Positions 43,575 through 52,088 of a stretch of 64,000 bases of DNA are shown here, piece after piece (the stretch's first letter is position 1; each line of letters starts with the position of its first letter). The translations under genes and the position numbers were made by a program. The stretch is from Geothrix limicola (GTDB lineage Bacteria > Acidobacteriota > Holophagae > Holophagales > Holophagaceae), in the NCBI RefSeq assembly GCF_030268085.1, contig NZ_BSDE01000001.1, positions 1,267,990 to 1,331,989 on the forward strand. The letters are read 5' to 3'. The notes below the pieces were generated by a model, which did not search any database, was not told the DNA's origin, and worked only from the letters and a program-made list of their open reading frames with translations.

Positions 43575-44843
43575 CTAGTAGGACCACATCAGAGAAGCAA
43601 CGAGGCTGTTGCCTCCCTGTTCGCCGGTCTGTCCAGCACGGGGAGCCAAGAAGTTCTTGCTGCGCATGACGTAGTCAAGCTTGATCTTGCCGGCGGACTG
43701 CCTGGTGGGAATGAACACGTAATTGTACCCCACGGTGATTTCTGTGTACTTCGGGCTGTAGTCGGCGGTGGCCGTCTTATAGGGGTTTGTGGCGGTGTAC
43801 CAGTCGTCACCGGAGTTGTAGTTCAGCACATCGTAGCGGCCGGTGATCCAGTGGTTGCCCATCTTGTAGGCGCCGTCCACCACGAAGCCTGCGAACTTCT
43901 GGTCAAGGTGCTCGCGGAGGGGGGCGGCGGCGGCCGTGAAGACGGTGGGATACCGGCGACCCAGGAGGCCCGTGGCGTACTCAGCGCTCACCTGGAAGTC
44001 GGCATTGTTGAAGGCGTAGTAGGCGCCCATCAGGGTGGTCTTGTCCTTGTTGTCCTTGATCTGCTGGGCGGTGGGAGCGCCGACGGTCCAGGTCGCGGGG
44101 ATCGTCGCGTTCACGAAAGTTGAATCTTTCAGGTTGGTCACACCTTCGCGGTAGTAGGCACCGGCCTTGTGGTTCGAGAAGAAGGTGCTCTCGAAGCGGA
44201 ACGTCCAGTCCTTCTGGGCATTGCCGGCGCCGGCCAGGGTGTTCTCATTGTTCTTGCCGCCGCTTCCGTCATCGGTCGTGCCGTTGGATACGGCCAAGTT
44301 CAGCTTGCCCTGGAAGGCCTTGGGGTCACCGTAGGTATAACTGGCCCAAATGCCGCGGTCGCGGGCATCGGCGAATCGACGATTGATCTGATTGCGTTCG
44401 AAGAAGAGGATTTCGCGGGCGGCCACAAGAGTGGCTTCGTAGGCGGTCGGCATCTTGAATTGGCCGGCCTTCACGTTGAAGCCCTTGATGGGGGCCCAGG
44501 TGAGGACGAAATCCTGCAGCACGGCGTTGGGCACGGCGGTGGTGTTGCTGTTGTTCGGATCGAACATGACGTTCCAGCTGACGGTGTCGGTCACCGTGCC
44601 GCTCAGGTAGATCTCAGAGCGCTTCACCGCGAAGTTGTTCTCCTGGAAGCGGGAGTCCAGAGCGTAGTACTTGGATGCGCCAGCCGAGGCTGTGGAGTCG
44701 AGGCGCATGTTGTTGTCCATCATCTGGGTGGCCCAGAACTCGAGCAGCACACCGTCCAGCTTGATGGTCGGGGTTGGGGCCTGCGCCTGACAGAATCCTG
44801 CTGTAAGCAACGCTGCAAGACCTGCGATGCGGAAATTCGTCAT
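43575..44843 (-). CDS. Outer-membrane porin (OprP/O-like), copy A
   Basis: A 422-residue outer-membrane barrel. Signal peptide MTNFRIAGLAALLTAGFCQAQA; then KLDGVLLEFWATQMMDNNMR, VKRSEIYLSGTVTD, VKAGQFKMPTAYE and the C-terminal RSKNFLAPRAGQTGEQGG, ending MWSY with an aromatic last residue. The GQFKxP and FxxRRxAxxRDRGI segments recall the phosphate-selective porin O/P family. It is paralogous to the divergent copy B. Substrate unknown; it adjoins a Liv-type importer. Confidence 0.82.
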   Translation of the reverse strand: MTNFRIAGLAALLTAGFCQAQAPTPTIKLDGVLLEFWATQMMDNNMRLDSTASAGASKYYALDSRFQENNFAVKRSEIYLSGTVTDTVSWNVMFDPNNSNTTAVPNAVLQDFVLTWAPIKGFNVKAGQFKMPTAYEATLVAAREILFFERNQINRRFADARDRGIWASYTYGDPKAFQGKLNLAVSNGTTDDGSGGKNNENTLAGAGNAQKDWTFRFESTFFSNHKAGAYYREGVTNLKDSTFVNATIPATWTVGAPTAQQIKDNKDKTTLMGAYYAFNNADFQVSAEYATGLLGRRYPTVFTAAAAPLREHLDQKFAGFVVDGAYKMGNHWITGRYDVLNYNSGDDWYTATNPYKTATADYSPKYTEITVGYNYVFIPTRQSAGKIKLDYVMRSKNFLAPRAGQTGEQGGNSLVASLMWSY

Positions 44844-45156
44844 GGGCCTTCTCCTAATGGGGGTTATGGAAAGGACGGTGGATCCAGGTGGAAACCACCA
44901 GGGGGGTAGAGTTCAAATGGGCTGGGGGGCGATCTTTGGTGTTCAAACTAGTGGTCCCCGCCCCAGGCGTCTAGTGAAAACGGGGGGGGATTCGGTTATT
45001 TGCGATCGCGCCCTCCCCTCTTTGATGCTGAAACATCTAAATGAAGACCCATGATTTCATTGTTTAGTTACACTCCGAATTGACATTCGTCACAATACCT
45101 TTACGCCAGCGGGAGAGGCTCTCTGAGAACCGATTTTTCACGGTCTAGGAGAATCC
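44844..45156. promoter_or_regulatory. 313-base divergent intergenic region between the two porins
   Basis: No gene is visible. TTGACA at 45080-45085 (+) is a good -35 box, but no clear -10 follows at 17 bases (ACGCCA), so it is only a candidate, or an activator is needed. AGGAG sits 5 bases before the copy B ATG. A small hairpin, GGTGG-AAA-CCACC at 44887-44899, lies in the leader of copy A. The stretch around 45030-45110 is clearly A/T-richer than its surroundings, as expected for promoters on both strands. Confidence 0.45.
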
Positions 45157-46419
45157 ATGAAGCGTTCCCACCTCCTTCCCCTGGCGGCCCTGCTCGCTGC
45201 GGGATGCATCCCGGCCTCTGCACAGGACGCCACTCCTAAAATCAGCGGGCTCCTCCAGGTTTGGTACACCCAGATGCTGGACAACAACCTGCGCTTGAAC
45301 GGCGCCGCCACCACCAACGGCAACAAGTACTACGACGCCAAGAACGTCGGAGAGAACACCTTCCTCGTCCGCCGCTCCGAGATCCACGTGTCCGGCCCGG
45401 TGCCCGGCCTGGAATCCTTCAGCTATGAAGTGAACATCGACCCCAGCATCAGCACCTCCGCCAGCAATCCCACGATCCTTCAGGATGCGACCCTAACCTA
45501 CAAGAGCGGCCCCCTTTCGGTCGTGGCGGGCCAGTTCAAGAATCAGCGCACCTACGAGGGTGTCCTGAGTTCCTCCATGCTCATCTTCGCCGAGCGGGCC
45601 CAACTCTCGCGCAAGTTCGGCGATGCCCGTGATCGCGGTGTGACCTTCGGGTACGGATTCGGCGACAAGGCCTTCGGCGGCAAACTGACCCTCGGCGTCT
45701 TCAACGGCATGGTGGATGCCGTGGCTGGCAAGGCGAATGACACCAACGCCCAGAAGGACTTCATCGCACGCGTTGAATTCAACGTCGGTTCCACCCAGAA
45801 GTTCGGTGTCTGGAGCCTCCAGGGCAGTACCGATCAGGCTGACAAGGGCGGCTTGACCGCGCTCACCTTCGCCGGAACCACGATGCCAACTGCGGCCCAG
45901 ATCACCAATCAGAAGGATGAGACCAAGCAGTTCGGTGCATTCTATGTCTACGATGACGGCACCTGGCACTTCGACGCGGAAGCCCTGAGCGCCACACTGG
46001 GTCGACTCTTCCCCTCCGTCGGCGCCGCCTCCGGAAGCGCCAAGCGTGAAGGCCTCGACCAGAAGGCACTTGGTTATTACGTGACCGGCGCCTACACCGT
46101 AGGCCAGCACACCTTCGCCCTCCGCTACGATTTCATGAACTGGAACCAGGGAGACGACTGGTACACCACCTACAACCCCTACAAGGAATCCGCCCCTGGC
46201 GTCGCTCGCCTGGTGAACGGCGCCTCCGTCGACTACACGCCGAAGTTCACCGAAATCACTGCCGGCTATACCTACGCGTTCAGCCCGAAGTCTGTCAAGG
46301 CGGCAAACCTCAAGCTGAACTACGTCCACCGCTCAAAGAACTTCCTCGCGCCCCGCACCGGCCAAACCGGAGAACAGGGAGGCGACAACGTCATCCTCGC
46401 CTACCAGCTCGCGTTCTAA
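45157..46419 (+). CDS. Outer-membrane porin (OprP/O-like), copy B
   Basis: A 420-residue barrel with signal peptide MKRSHLLPLAALLAAGCIPASAQ. It shares the layout of copy A: LLQVWYTQMLDNNLRLNG, VRRSEIHVSGPV, VVAGQFKNQRTYEG, SRKFGDARDRGVTFGYGFG and RSKNFLAPRTGQTGEQGG, ending YQLAF with the classic terminal Phe for barrel insertion. The strand order and C-terminal third are nearly the same, while loops differ. Cys17 falls in the signal region, but the context is not a convincing lipobox. Confidence 0.82.
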   Translation: MKRSHLLPLAALLAAGCIPASAQDATPKISGLLQVWYTQMLDNNLRLNGAATTNGNKYYDAKNVGENTFLVRRSEIHVSGPVPGLESFSYEVNIDPSISTSASNPTILQDATLTYKSGPLSVVAGQFKNQRTYEGVLSSSMLIFAERAQLSRKFGDARDRGVTFGYGFGDKAFGGKLTLGVFNGMVDAVAGKANDTNAQKDFIARVEFNVGSTQKFGVWSLQGSTDQADKGGLTALTFAGTTMPTAAQITNQKDETKQFGAFYVYDDGTWHFDAEALSATLGRLFPSVGAASGSAKREGLDQKALGYYVTGAYTVGQHTFALRYDFMNWNQGDDWYTTYNPYKESAPGVARLVNGASVDYTPKFTEITAGYTYAFSPKSVKAANLKLNYVHRSKNFLAPRTGQTGEQGGDNVILAYQLAF

Positions 46420-46438
46420 GTTCCCGACCTTCCCTCCA

Positions 46439-46462
46439 GCCGGCCGCTCCCCAGCGGCCGGC
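46439..46462. terminator. GC-rich hairpin terminator between porin B and hemerythrin gene
   Basis: GCCGGCCGCT and AGCGGCCGGC form a 10-bp stem around a CCCC loop, 20 bases after the porin stop and 15 bases before the end of the convergent hemerythrin gene. T-tracts are poor (CCTGTTTCTG), so efficiency is uncertain. Confidence 0.6.
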
Positions 46463-46476
46463 CCTGTTTCTGGGGC

Positions 46477-46935
46477 CTACCGATGGGAAGGAGAGGCCGG
46501 ACACGACAATGACCCTGCAGGCCTCACCACGCAAGGGTCCGTCCCCGGGTTCAGGTAGGGCTTGAAAGCCATGTCTTCCCGCATGATGTGACTCGTCAGC
46601 CAGTCGGCCAGGAAGCGGACGATGGACTTGGCGCTGACATGGCCACCGACCTTCATGCGGCTCCGCAGGTCCCGCACCTGCAGGAGCAGGTCCCGGTGCA
46701 GCTGTTCGTGTTCGGCGGCCCCGGGAAACCCTGCAGCCTTCAGCCGCGCTTCCTCGTAGGCGAAATGCTCCACTGTGAAGGCAATCAGGTCGTCGAGGAT
46801 CCGGCTCAGCTCCTCGGGCATGCCCATCTGGATGGCGTCGTCGAAGCCGTTGACAAGCTCGAAGAGTATCCGATGCTGCCCGTCGATCTCGGCGTCATCC
46901 AGGCTGAACCGCTCATGCCAGGACAGGAAAGCCAT
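46477..46935 (-). CDS. Bacteriohemerythrin
   Basis: A 152-residue four-helix protein that binds O2 at a non-haem di-iron site. The ligands are visible: His in DGQHRILFELVN, His and Glu in TVEHFAYEEARL, the HEQLH pair, and His/Asp in SHIMREDMAF. It starts MAFLSWHERFSLDD at ATG 46935, with GGAG 5 bases upstream. Such proteins serve in oxygen sensing or storage in microaerobes and anaerobes. It is divergent from the histidine kinase gene 230 bases away. Confidence 0.92.
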   Translation of the reverse strand: MAFLSWHERFSLDDAEIDGQHRILFELVNGFDDAIQMGMPEELSRILDDLIAFTVEHFAYEEARLKAAGFPGAAEHEQLHRDLLLQVRDLRSRMKVGGHVSAKSIVRFLADWLTSHIMREDMAFKPYLNPGTDPCVVRPAGSLSCPASPSHR

Positions 46936-47164
46936 GAGGACTCCGAACACCACCGAGCCCAAGGGCGCCGAGGGATCGGCGCCTTGTCTGTCCACCCAAG
47001 ATCCGCATTCCGCCTGCTCCGTCAAGGGCGCCCCGCCGGATGTCGCCGGGGAGTGACGAGAGGCTCGCCAGAACCGCACAAACCCCTTTCTGCCAGAGCT
47101 AACCTCCCGGTGGAATCGGACGACAGAATGGCTATCCCGCCGCATTCACCCCTAGCCCCCCCTG

Positions 47165-48943
47165 ATGCCCACCACCGACACCGCCCCCGCTCCCGCTCCC
47201 GCATCCGGCCTTGAACGCTGGTGGCGCTTTGGCGCATTGATCGCCGCCCTGGCAGGCACTTCCGCCCTGGTCGAAGCCATGCTCCGCGTGGGCACGGCCC
47301 AAGTCTGGGTGGTGGTGGCCGATGACCTAGGCCGGGTGATCCTTTGTGGCGGGGTTGCCTGGGCCTGTTGGTGGCGATCCAGGCGACCCCCGCTCGCCTT
47401 CCATCCGCTCTGGCGCGCCCTGAGCTGGTCCCTGATGACGCTGGGCCTCGCCACGCTGCACATGGTGATCACCCACGATCTGCTCGACCTCGCCGAGCCC
47501 CTGCCCAGCCTGAGGCACCTCGGTTACCTCGCCAGCATGGGGTTCCTGGGATGGGGCATTCTCAAGCTCCCGGTGGAATCGCTTCTGCCCACCGAACGCA
47601 TCCAGGCCCTCCTGGACGGTCTGCTCATCAGCACCGCGATCTTCTTCATCTCATGGGGCAGCTTCCTCCGGAGCCTGGTGGAGGCCAGTGGCCAGCCGGG
47701 CCGCTCCAACGCCTACACCCTGATCTATCCCCTCCTGAGCACCGCCCTCGGCGCGTTCTGGATTTTCCAGGAGTCCCGCCTGCGCCGGGTGAGCCTGGGA
47801 AGGCCAGGCCTGCTCCTGCGCCTGGGCCTGATCGTCATGGTGGGGTGGTGGCCCTTCTATTCCGTGGGGAAGATCCGGGGGCTTTACGGCATCTTCGGCA
47901 TCTCCGAGCACATGGATCTCCTCTGGCTCGCGGGACTCACCTGCTTCGGCCTGGCCGCCTGCTGGCCCGACCAGATCCAGTGGCCCGATTCCGGCCGGCG
48001 CCTGCGCGACCGCCCCAGCCTGCTCCCCTACCTGCCCTCCGTGGTGGCGCTTTCCTACGGGGCCATCCGCATGCTCCGCGGCCAGGTCTTCGACTGGATC
48101 CTGGTGATCACCGGCACCCTGCTGGGGGCGGTGATGATGCTGCGCCAGTACCTCGCGGTGCGGGATCTGAACAACCTCTCCGATGAACTGGAAGTCCGCG
48201 TCCAGGCCCGGAGTGCCGAGCTGCTGAAGAGCCAGCGCGAACTCGCCAGGTCCCAGCGCACCCAGCTCATCGCCGGCCTGGCCGCTGGGTTCGCCCACGA
48301 CTTCAAGAACCTGTTGGGCGTCATCCGCAACTGGATCGAACTGCTCCGGATGGATGATCCCTCACCCGAACTTCCCCGCGGCCTGGAAGCCATCGACCAG
48401 GCCACCACCAAAGCCCTCGAGCTGGTGCAGGACATCCTGGCAGTGGGACGCCAGCAGGAGTTGCATCCGATCACCTTCGACCTGGGCGAGTATCTCCGCG
48501 CCTGCCAGGCTGCGCTGGAGGGCGTCGTAGGCACCAAGGCCCTGATCGTCGTGCAGGCCAGCGAAAGCCCGCTTCCCGTGTTCATGGATGCCCAGAAGCT
48601 CGAGCACATCCTGTTGAACCTCGCCTCCAACGCGGCGGACGCCATGGAGGCGCGGGGCCTGGTGACCCTCCGGGCCTGGCAGGATCCAGTGGAGCCTTAC
48701 GCCCTGCTCGAGGTGCAGGACAACGGCAAGGGCATCGCCACCGAACACCTGGAACACATTTTCGAACCCTTCTATACGACCAAGCCCGCCGGCAAGGGGA
48801 CAGGGCTCGGGCTCTCCACCGTTCACGGCACGCTGGTGCAAAGCGGCGGTTCCATTTCCGTGCGAAGCGCCACCGGAATGGGCACCACCTTCACGCTCCG
48901 CCTTCCCCAGGAGGCCGGCACCTCCGCCGCGCCTCAGGCCTGA
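47165..48943 (+). CDS. Multi-pass membrane sensor histidine kinase
   Basis: A 592-residue kinase whose first ~330 residues contain about eight or nine hydrophobic segments, a membrane sensor region I do not recognise. A coiled coil leads to a HisKA-like domain with GLAAGFAHDFKNLLGVIRNW (HDxxN type, as in NtrB-like kinases) and an HATPase with NLASNAADAM, VQDNGKGIA and GKGTGLGLSTVHG. No response regulator is adjacent. The ribosome site before the ATG is weak. Confidence 0.88.
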   Translation: MPTTDTAPAPAPASGLERWWRFGALIAALAGTSALVEAMLRVGTAQVWVVVADDLGRVILCGGVAWACWWRSRRPPLAFHPLWRALSWSLMTLGLATLHMVITHDLLDLAEPLPSLRHLGYLASMGFLGWGILKLPVESLLPTERIQALLDGLLISTAIFFISWGSFLRSLVEASGQPGRSNAYTLIYPLLSTALGAFWIFQESRLRRVSLGRPGLLLRLGLIVMVGWWPFYSVGKIRGLYGIFGISEHMDLLWLAGLTCFGLAACWPDQIQWPDSGRRLRDRPSLLPYLPSVVALSYGAIRMLRGQVFDWILVITGTLLGAVMMLRQYLAVRDLNNLSDELEVRVQARSAELLKSQRELARSQRTQLIAGLAAGFAHDFKNLLGVIRNWIELLRMDDPSPELPRGLEAIDQATTKALELVQDILAVGRQQELHPITFDLGEYLRACQAALEGVVGTKALIVVQASESPLPVFMDAQKLEHILLNLASNAADAMEARGLVTLRAWQDPVEPYALLEVQDNGKGIATEHLEHIFEPFYTTKPAGKGTGLGLSTVHGTLVQSGGSISVRSATGMGTTFTLRLPQEAGTSAAPQA

Positions 48944-48958
48944 GCGCCAGACGGAACC

Positions 48959-51900
48959 TCAGGCCATGGGCAGTTCCAGCCAGAAAGTGGCCCCCTGATC
49001 AGGCCGGCTCTCGACGCCGACACGACCGCCCATGGCCTCGGACAGCCGTTTCACCAAGGAGAGCCCAAGGCCCACGGAGGGTTCCCCCGCCGTGGGCTTG
49101 GCGCTGAGGCGCGCGTATTCCCCGAAGACCCGGGTGAGATCCTCGGAGGTGAGGCCCGGCCCCTGATCCTCGACTTCCACTCGCCAACGGCGCTCGGCCT
49201 CCACCACGCGCAGCCTGACGGTGGTACCGGCCGGTGAGTACTTCTGGGCATTGCTGAGGAGGTTGTCCAGGATCTGCCCCACCTGCGCGGCATCGGCCTG
49301 AACGCGCGCAGGCGGGCGCGATTCGATGAGGAGCCTGATGCCCTTCTTCGCAAATCCCCACTGGGCCCGCTGCTGCGCGGCCTCCATGGCTTCGGACAGG
49401 TCCATGGGCGCCAAGCGCGGCGCCTCCGCATGCCCAGCCTCTATGGCGTGGATGTCCAGCAGGCGCTGGATCATGTCGGACATGGATTGTCCCAGGGTCC
49501 TGATCTGCTCCGCCGATTCGAGCAGCTCCGCACCTTCCTCCTCTTTGATGAGTTCGCTGGAGAGGAGGATCCCCGCCAGGGGGTTGCGAAGGTCGTGAGC
49601 CGCCATGGCGATCACCCGGTTCTTCGTATCGTTGATGCGGTAGAGGCGCAGGTTCAGCGCTTCCAGTTCCTGCTCCCGCGCGCGCAACCCTTCCGTCGCC
49701 CGGTCCACGGCGATCCTCAGTTCCCTGTTGCGCCGCCGAAGCAGGCCCATGCGCCAGCGCACACCCAGCACCACGCTGCCGGCGAAGAGCAACGTCCATG
49801 CCCCATAGGCGACTGGAAGCCGGTACCAGGGCGGGAGGACGTGGATGTCCAGACGCCGCGAAGGCCCGTATTCTCCGAGGAAGGATCTGGCCCGCACCTC
49901 GTACTGGTGATGGCCTGGTGAAATCTCCGGGAACTGCAGTGCGGATCCCGCCAGAGGCTCCCAGGGCCCTTCCGCCTCGCGGAATTCGAAGCGGGCGGCC
50001 TCGCCCCGCACGGGGCCCGGATAGCCGAGCTCCCAGACCACGGACCCCTGCCGGTATCGCACCGTCAAGGTGGAGGATGGCCCTTGCACGGCCCAGGCTC
50101 CGCACCGGACCTCCAGGATCGAGGGCGCGGCCATGGGCGGCGCGGCGGGACCTCCCTTCAGCCTCAGTTCCGCGAGTCCGGCGGCGGTACCGACCCAGAC
50201 CCGATCCGTCCCTTCGACCAGCAGCCCCTCTTCGGCCGTGTCTTCGGACGGCAACCCCAGTTCCATGCCATATCGCTGCTGGACCAGCGGCTGATCCACC
50301 TGCAGGCGGACGACGCCCCGGTCCGTGCCCAGCCACAGCGTTCCCAGGGGTTCCTGCCGGATGGTGTAGATGTACCCCAAGCCGTTGAGCTGGTCCGCCC
50401 GCAGCACCGTCTCGGCCTTCCAGCCGCCTGGTGTGCGGCGTAGTGCGAGCAGGCCTGGCGGATTGAGCAGGACACCATAACCCGAATCCGGGGTTCGGAA
50501 GGAAAAGCCCATCAGGCCCTCGCCGCCCACCGGGGGCAGTTCTTCCCAGTGATCCCCTTCCCGACAGAAGGTGCGGTCGTCCTGCCAGATCCACAGACGG
50601 CCCGTTTCATCGACCGAAAGGCGGGCCGCAGGGGTGAACCCTTCGGTCGGAAGCGGGACCGGATTCCACGCCCATCCGGACTTGCCCAGACTCCCCTGGA
50701 GGAGGCGGCCTCGCACGTCCCGCACCCACATCCGGGCGCCGGAGTTGAAGGGGCCACGAAGGATGCCCGCCTTCGAACTGACCCCTGGGATGGGCAGGTT
50801 CTGGATCCGCAGGGTTCGCGGATCCACCCGCAGCAGCTGTTGCTGGCTTCGCAGGTAGACTGCGCCATCGGGGCCCAGAGCCAAACTTTCCCCGGATGAC
50901 ACGCCCGGAAGGGCCCGCCAATGCTCAGCCTCCAGGATGTAGACCCCGGCCCCGGATCCAGCCCACAGGCGGCCTGCCCCATCGCGGATTTGCTTCCACA
51001 CGATCTTTGCAGGAGGGGCCCCGCGGCCCGCGTGGACTCGCACCACCCCGAGCCTGGGCAGCCTCAGCAGATCCGCCGCTCCGATCCATAGATTCCCTTC
51101 GGCATCCACACACCGGGCTTCGGCCTCGTAGGTCGCCAGATCCGGCGGAATGGGGTGCCGCATGAGGCCGCCCCGGAAGGCCGTCAGGGCCACACCCTCC
51201 TGAAGGATCCAGATCCGGCCATCCCCAAGGCGCGTCATCCGGTTCGGCCAATCCGGAGACGGCGTAAAGGGGAGCGCGTCCCAGGCCTGGGCCGCGGGTC
51301 CCAGATGAAAGAGCTGGCGCCTCGTGAGCAGGTAGAGGTGCCCATCGCCATCCGACAAGAAGGCCTCGGGCCGTTCAGCTTTTCCGGGCAGGGCCAGGTC
51401 GGGCAGCGACACCCAGTCCGTTCCTTCCTGCCGCCAGAAATGCCCCGCGCGGCGCGCCACCACCTGGTTTCCCTGCCATGCCACCCTCGGCACGCCCTCG
51501 GCGCGGGAGCCCGGAAGCGCCATGGGACGCGGCGCTGCGCCGGGTTCGATCCGGTACGCCTGGTCGTCTGAGATCACCAGCAGGGTTCCCGAAGGATGCT
51601 CGATGATCCGGTTGAATCGCGGAAGCTTCATCCCCAGGTCCGTGCGGATGTCCCCGTGGACTCGCCAGGCACCGTGATCCAGGATGCCCAGCCCCCGGGG
51701 CGTCAGAACGGCGACCCGCCCAGCGTGGTCGGATCCGAGCCCCAGAATGGGCATCCCCGCAAGCTCCGTGGGCAGGCTCACCTTCAGGAAGCGGAGGCCG
51801 TCGCCCACGAACAGACCCCCCGCGTCCGCGCCGACCCAGAGCCGCCCCTGGCTGTCCTCGATCATCACGCTGGGATAGGAACCCGTGAAGCCTTGACGCC

Positions 51901-51994
51901 GATCCACCACATGCGCCACAGGCCTGGGTACGGGAACCTCACCCCAGGCCGAGACGCCCAGAAGCAGCCAGACTGCGGTGCGCCGAAGGAACAT
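48959..51994 (-). CDS. Beta-propeller (two-component regulator propeller) sensor histidine kinase
   Basis: A 1011-residue kinase. A signal peptide or first helix (MFLRRTAVWLLLGVSAWGEV) precedes two periplasmic seven-bladed-propeller-like regions made of repeats such as IEDSQGRLWVGADAGGLFVG and AEGNLWIGAADLLRLP. A Y_Y_Y-type domain follows near residues 660-735, then a membrane helix at ~740-760, HisKA with AMAAHDLRNPLAGILL and HATPase with LLSNAQKYSPAG, EDQGPGLT and VGLGLSLVKRL. Unlike SusD-type hybrid regulators it has no receiver or DNA-binding domain. It lies 94 bases after the GH35 gene on the same strand. Confidence 0.9.
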   Translation of the reverse strand: MFLRRTAVWLLLGVSAWGEVPVPRPVAHVVDRRQGFTGSYPSVMIEDSQGRLWVGADAGGLFVGDGLRFLKVSLPTELAGMPILGLGSDHAGRVAVLTPRGLGILDHGAWRVHGDIRTDLGMKLPRFNRIIEHPSGTLLVISDDQAYRIEPGAAPRPMALPGSRAEGVPRVAWQGNQVVARRAGHFWRQEGTDWVSLPDLALPGKAERPEAFLSDGDGHLYLLTRRQLFHLGPAAQAWDALPFTPSPDWPNRMTRLGDGRIWILQEGVALTAFRGGLMRHPIPPDLATYEAEARCVDAEGNLWIGAADLLRLPRLGVVRVHAGRGAPPAKIVWKQIRDGAGRLWAGSGAGVYILEAEHWRALPGVSSGESLALGPDGAVYLRSQQQLLRVDPRTLRIQNLPIPGVSSKAGILRGPFNSGARMWVRDVRGRLLQGSLGKSGWAWNPVPLPTEGFTPAARLSVDETGRLWIWQDDRTFCREGDHWEELPPVGGEGLMGFSFRTPDSGYGVLLNPPGLLALRRTPGGWKAETVLRADQLNGLGYIYTIRQEPLGTLWLGTDRGVVRLQVDQPLVQQRYGMELGLPSEDTAEEGLLVEGTDRVWVGTAAGLAELRLKGGPAAPPMAAPSILEVRCGAWAVQGPSSTLTVRYRQGSVVWELGYPGPVRGEAARFEFREAEGPWEPLAGSALQFPEISPGHHQYEVRARSFLGEYGPSRRLDIHVLPPWYRLPVAYGAWTLLFAGSVVLGVRWRMGLLRRRNRELRIAVDRATEGLRAREQELEALNLRLYRINDTKNRVIAMAAHDLRNPLAGILLSSELIKEEEGAELLESAEQIRTLGQSMSDMIQRLLDIHAIEAGHAEAPRLAPMDLSEAMEAAQQRAQWGFAKKGIRLLIESRPPARVQADAAQVGQILDNLLSNAQKYSPAGTTVRLRVVEAERRWRVEVEDQGPGLTSEDLTRVFGEYARLSAKPTAGEPSVGLGLSLVKRLSEAMGGRVGVESRPDQGATFWLELPMA

Positions 51995-52088
51995 GGTGGA
52001 CCAACCCAGGGGATTTCTCAGGGTAGCCGCAATTCCGGCAGCATCGAGTCTCCAGCCCCCTCTCCGCCCCTTGAAAGCTTGGATCGGC

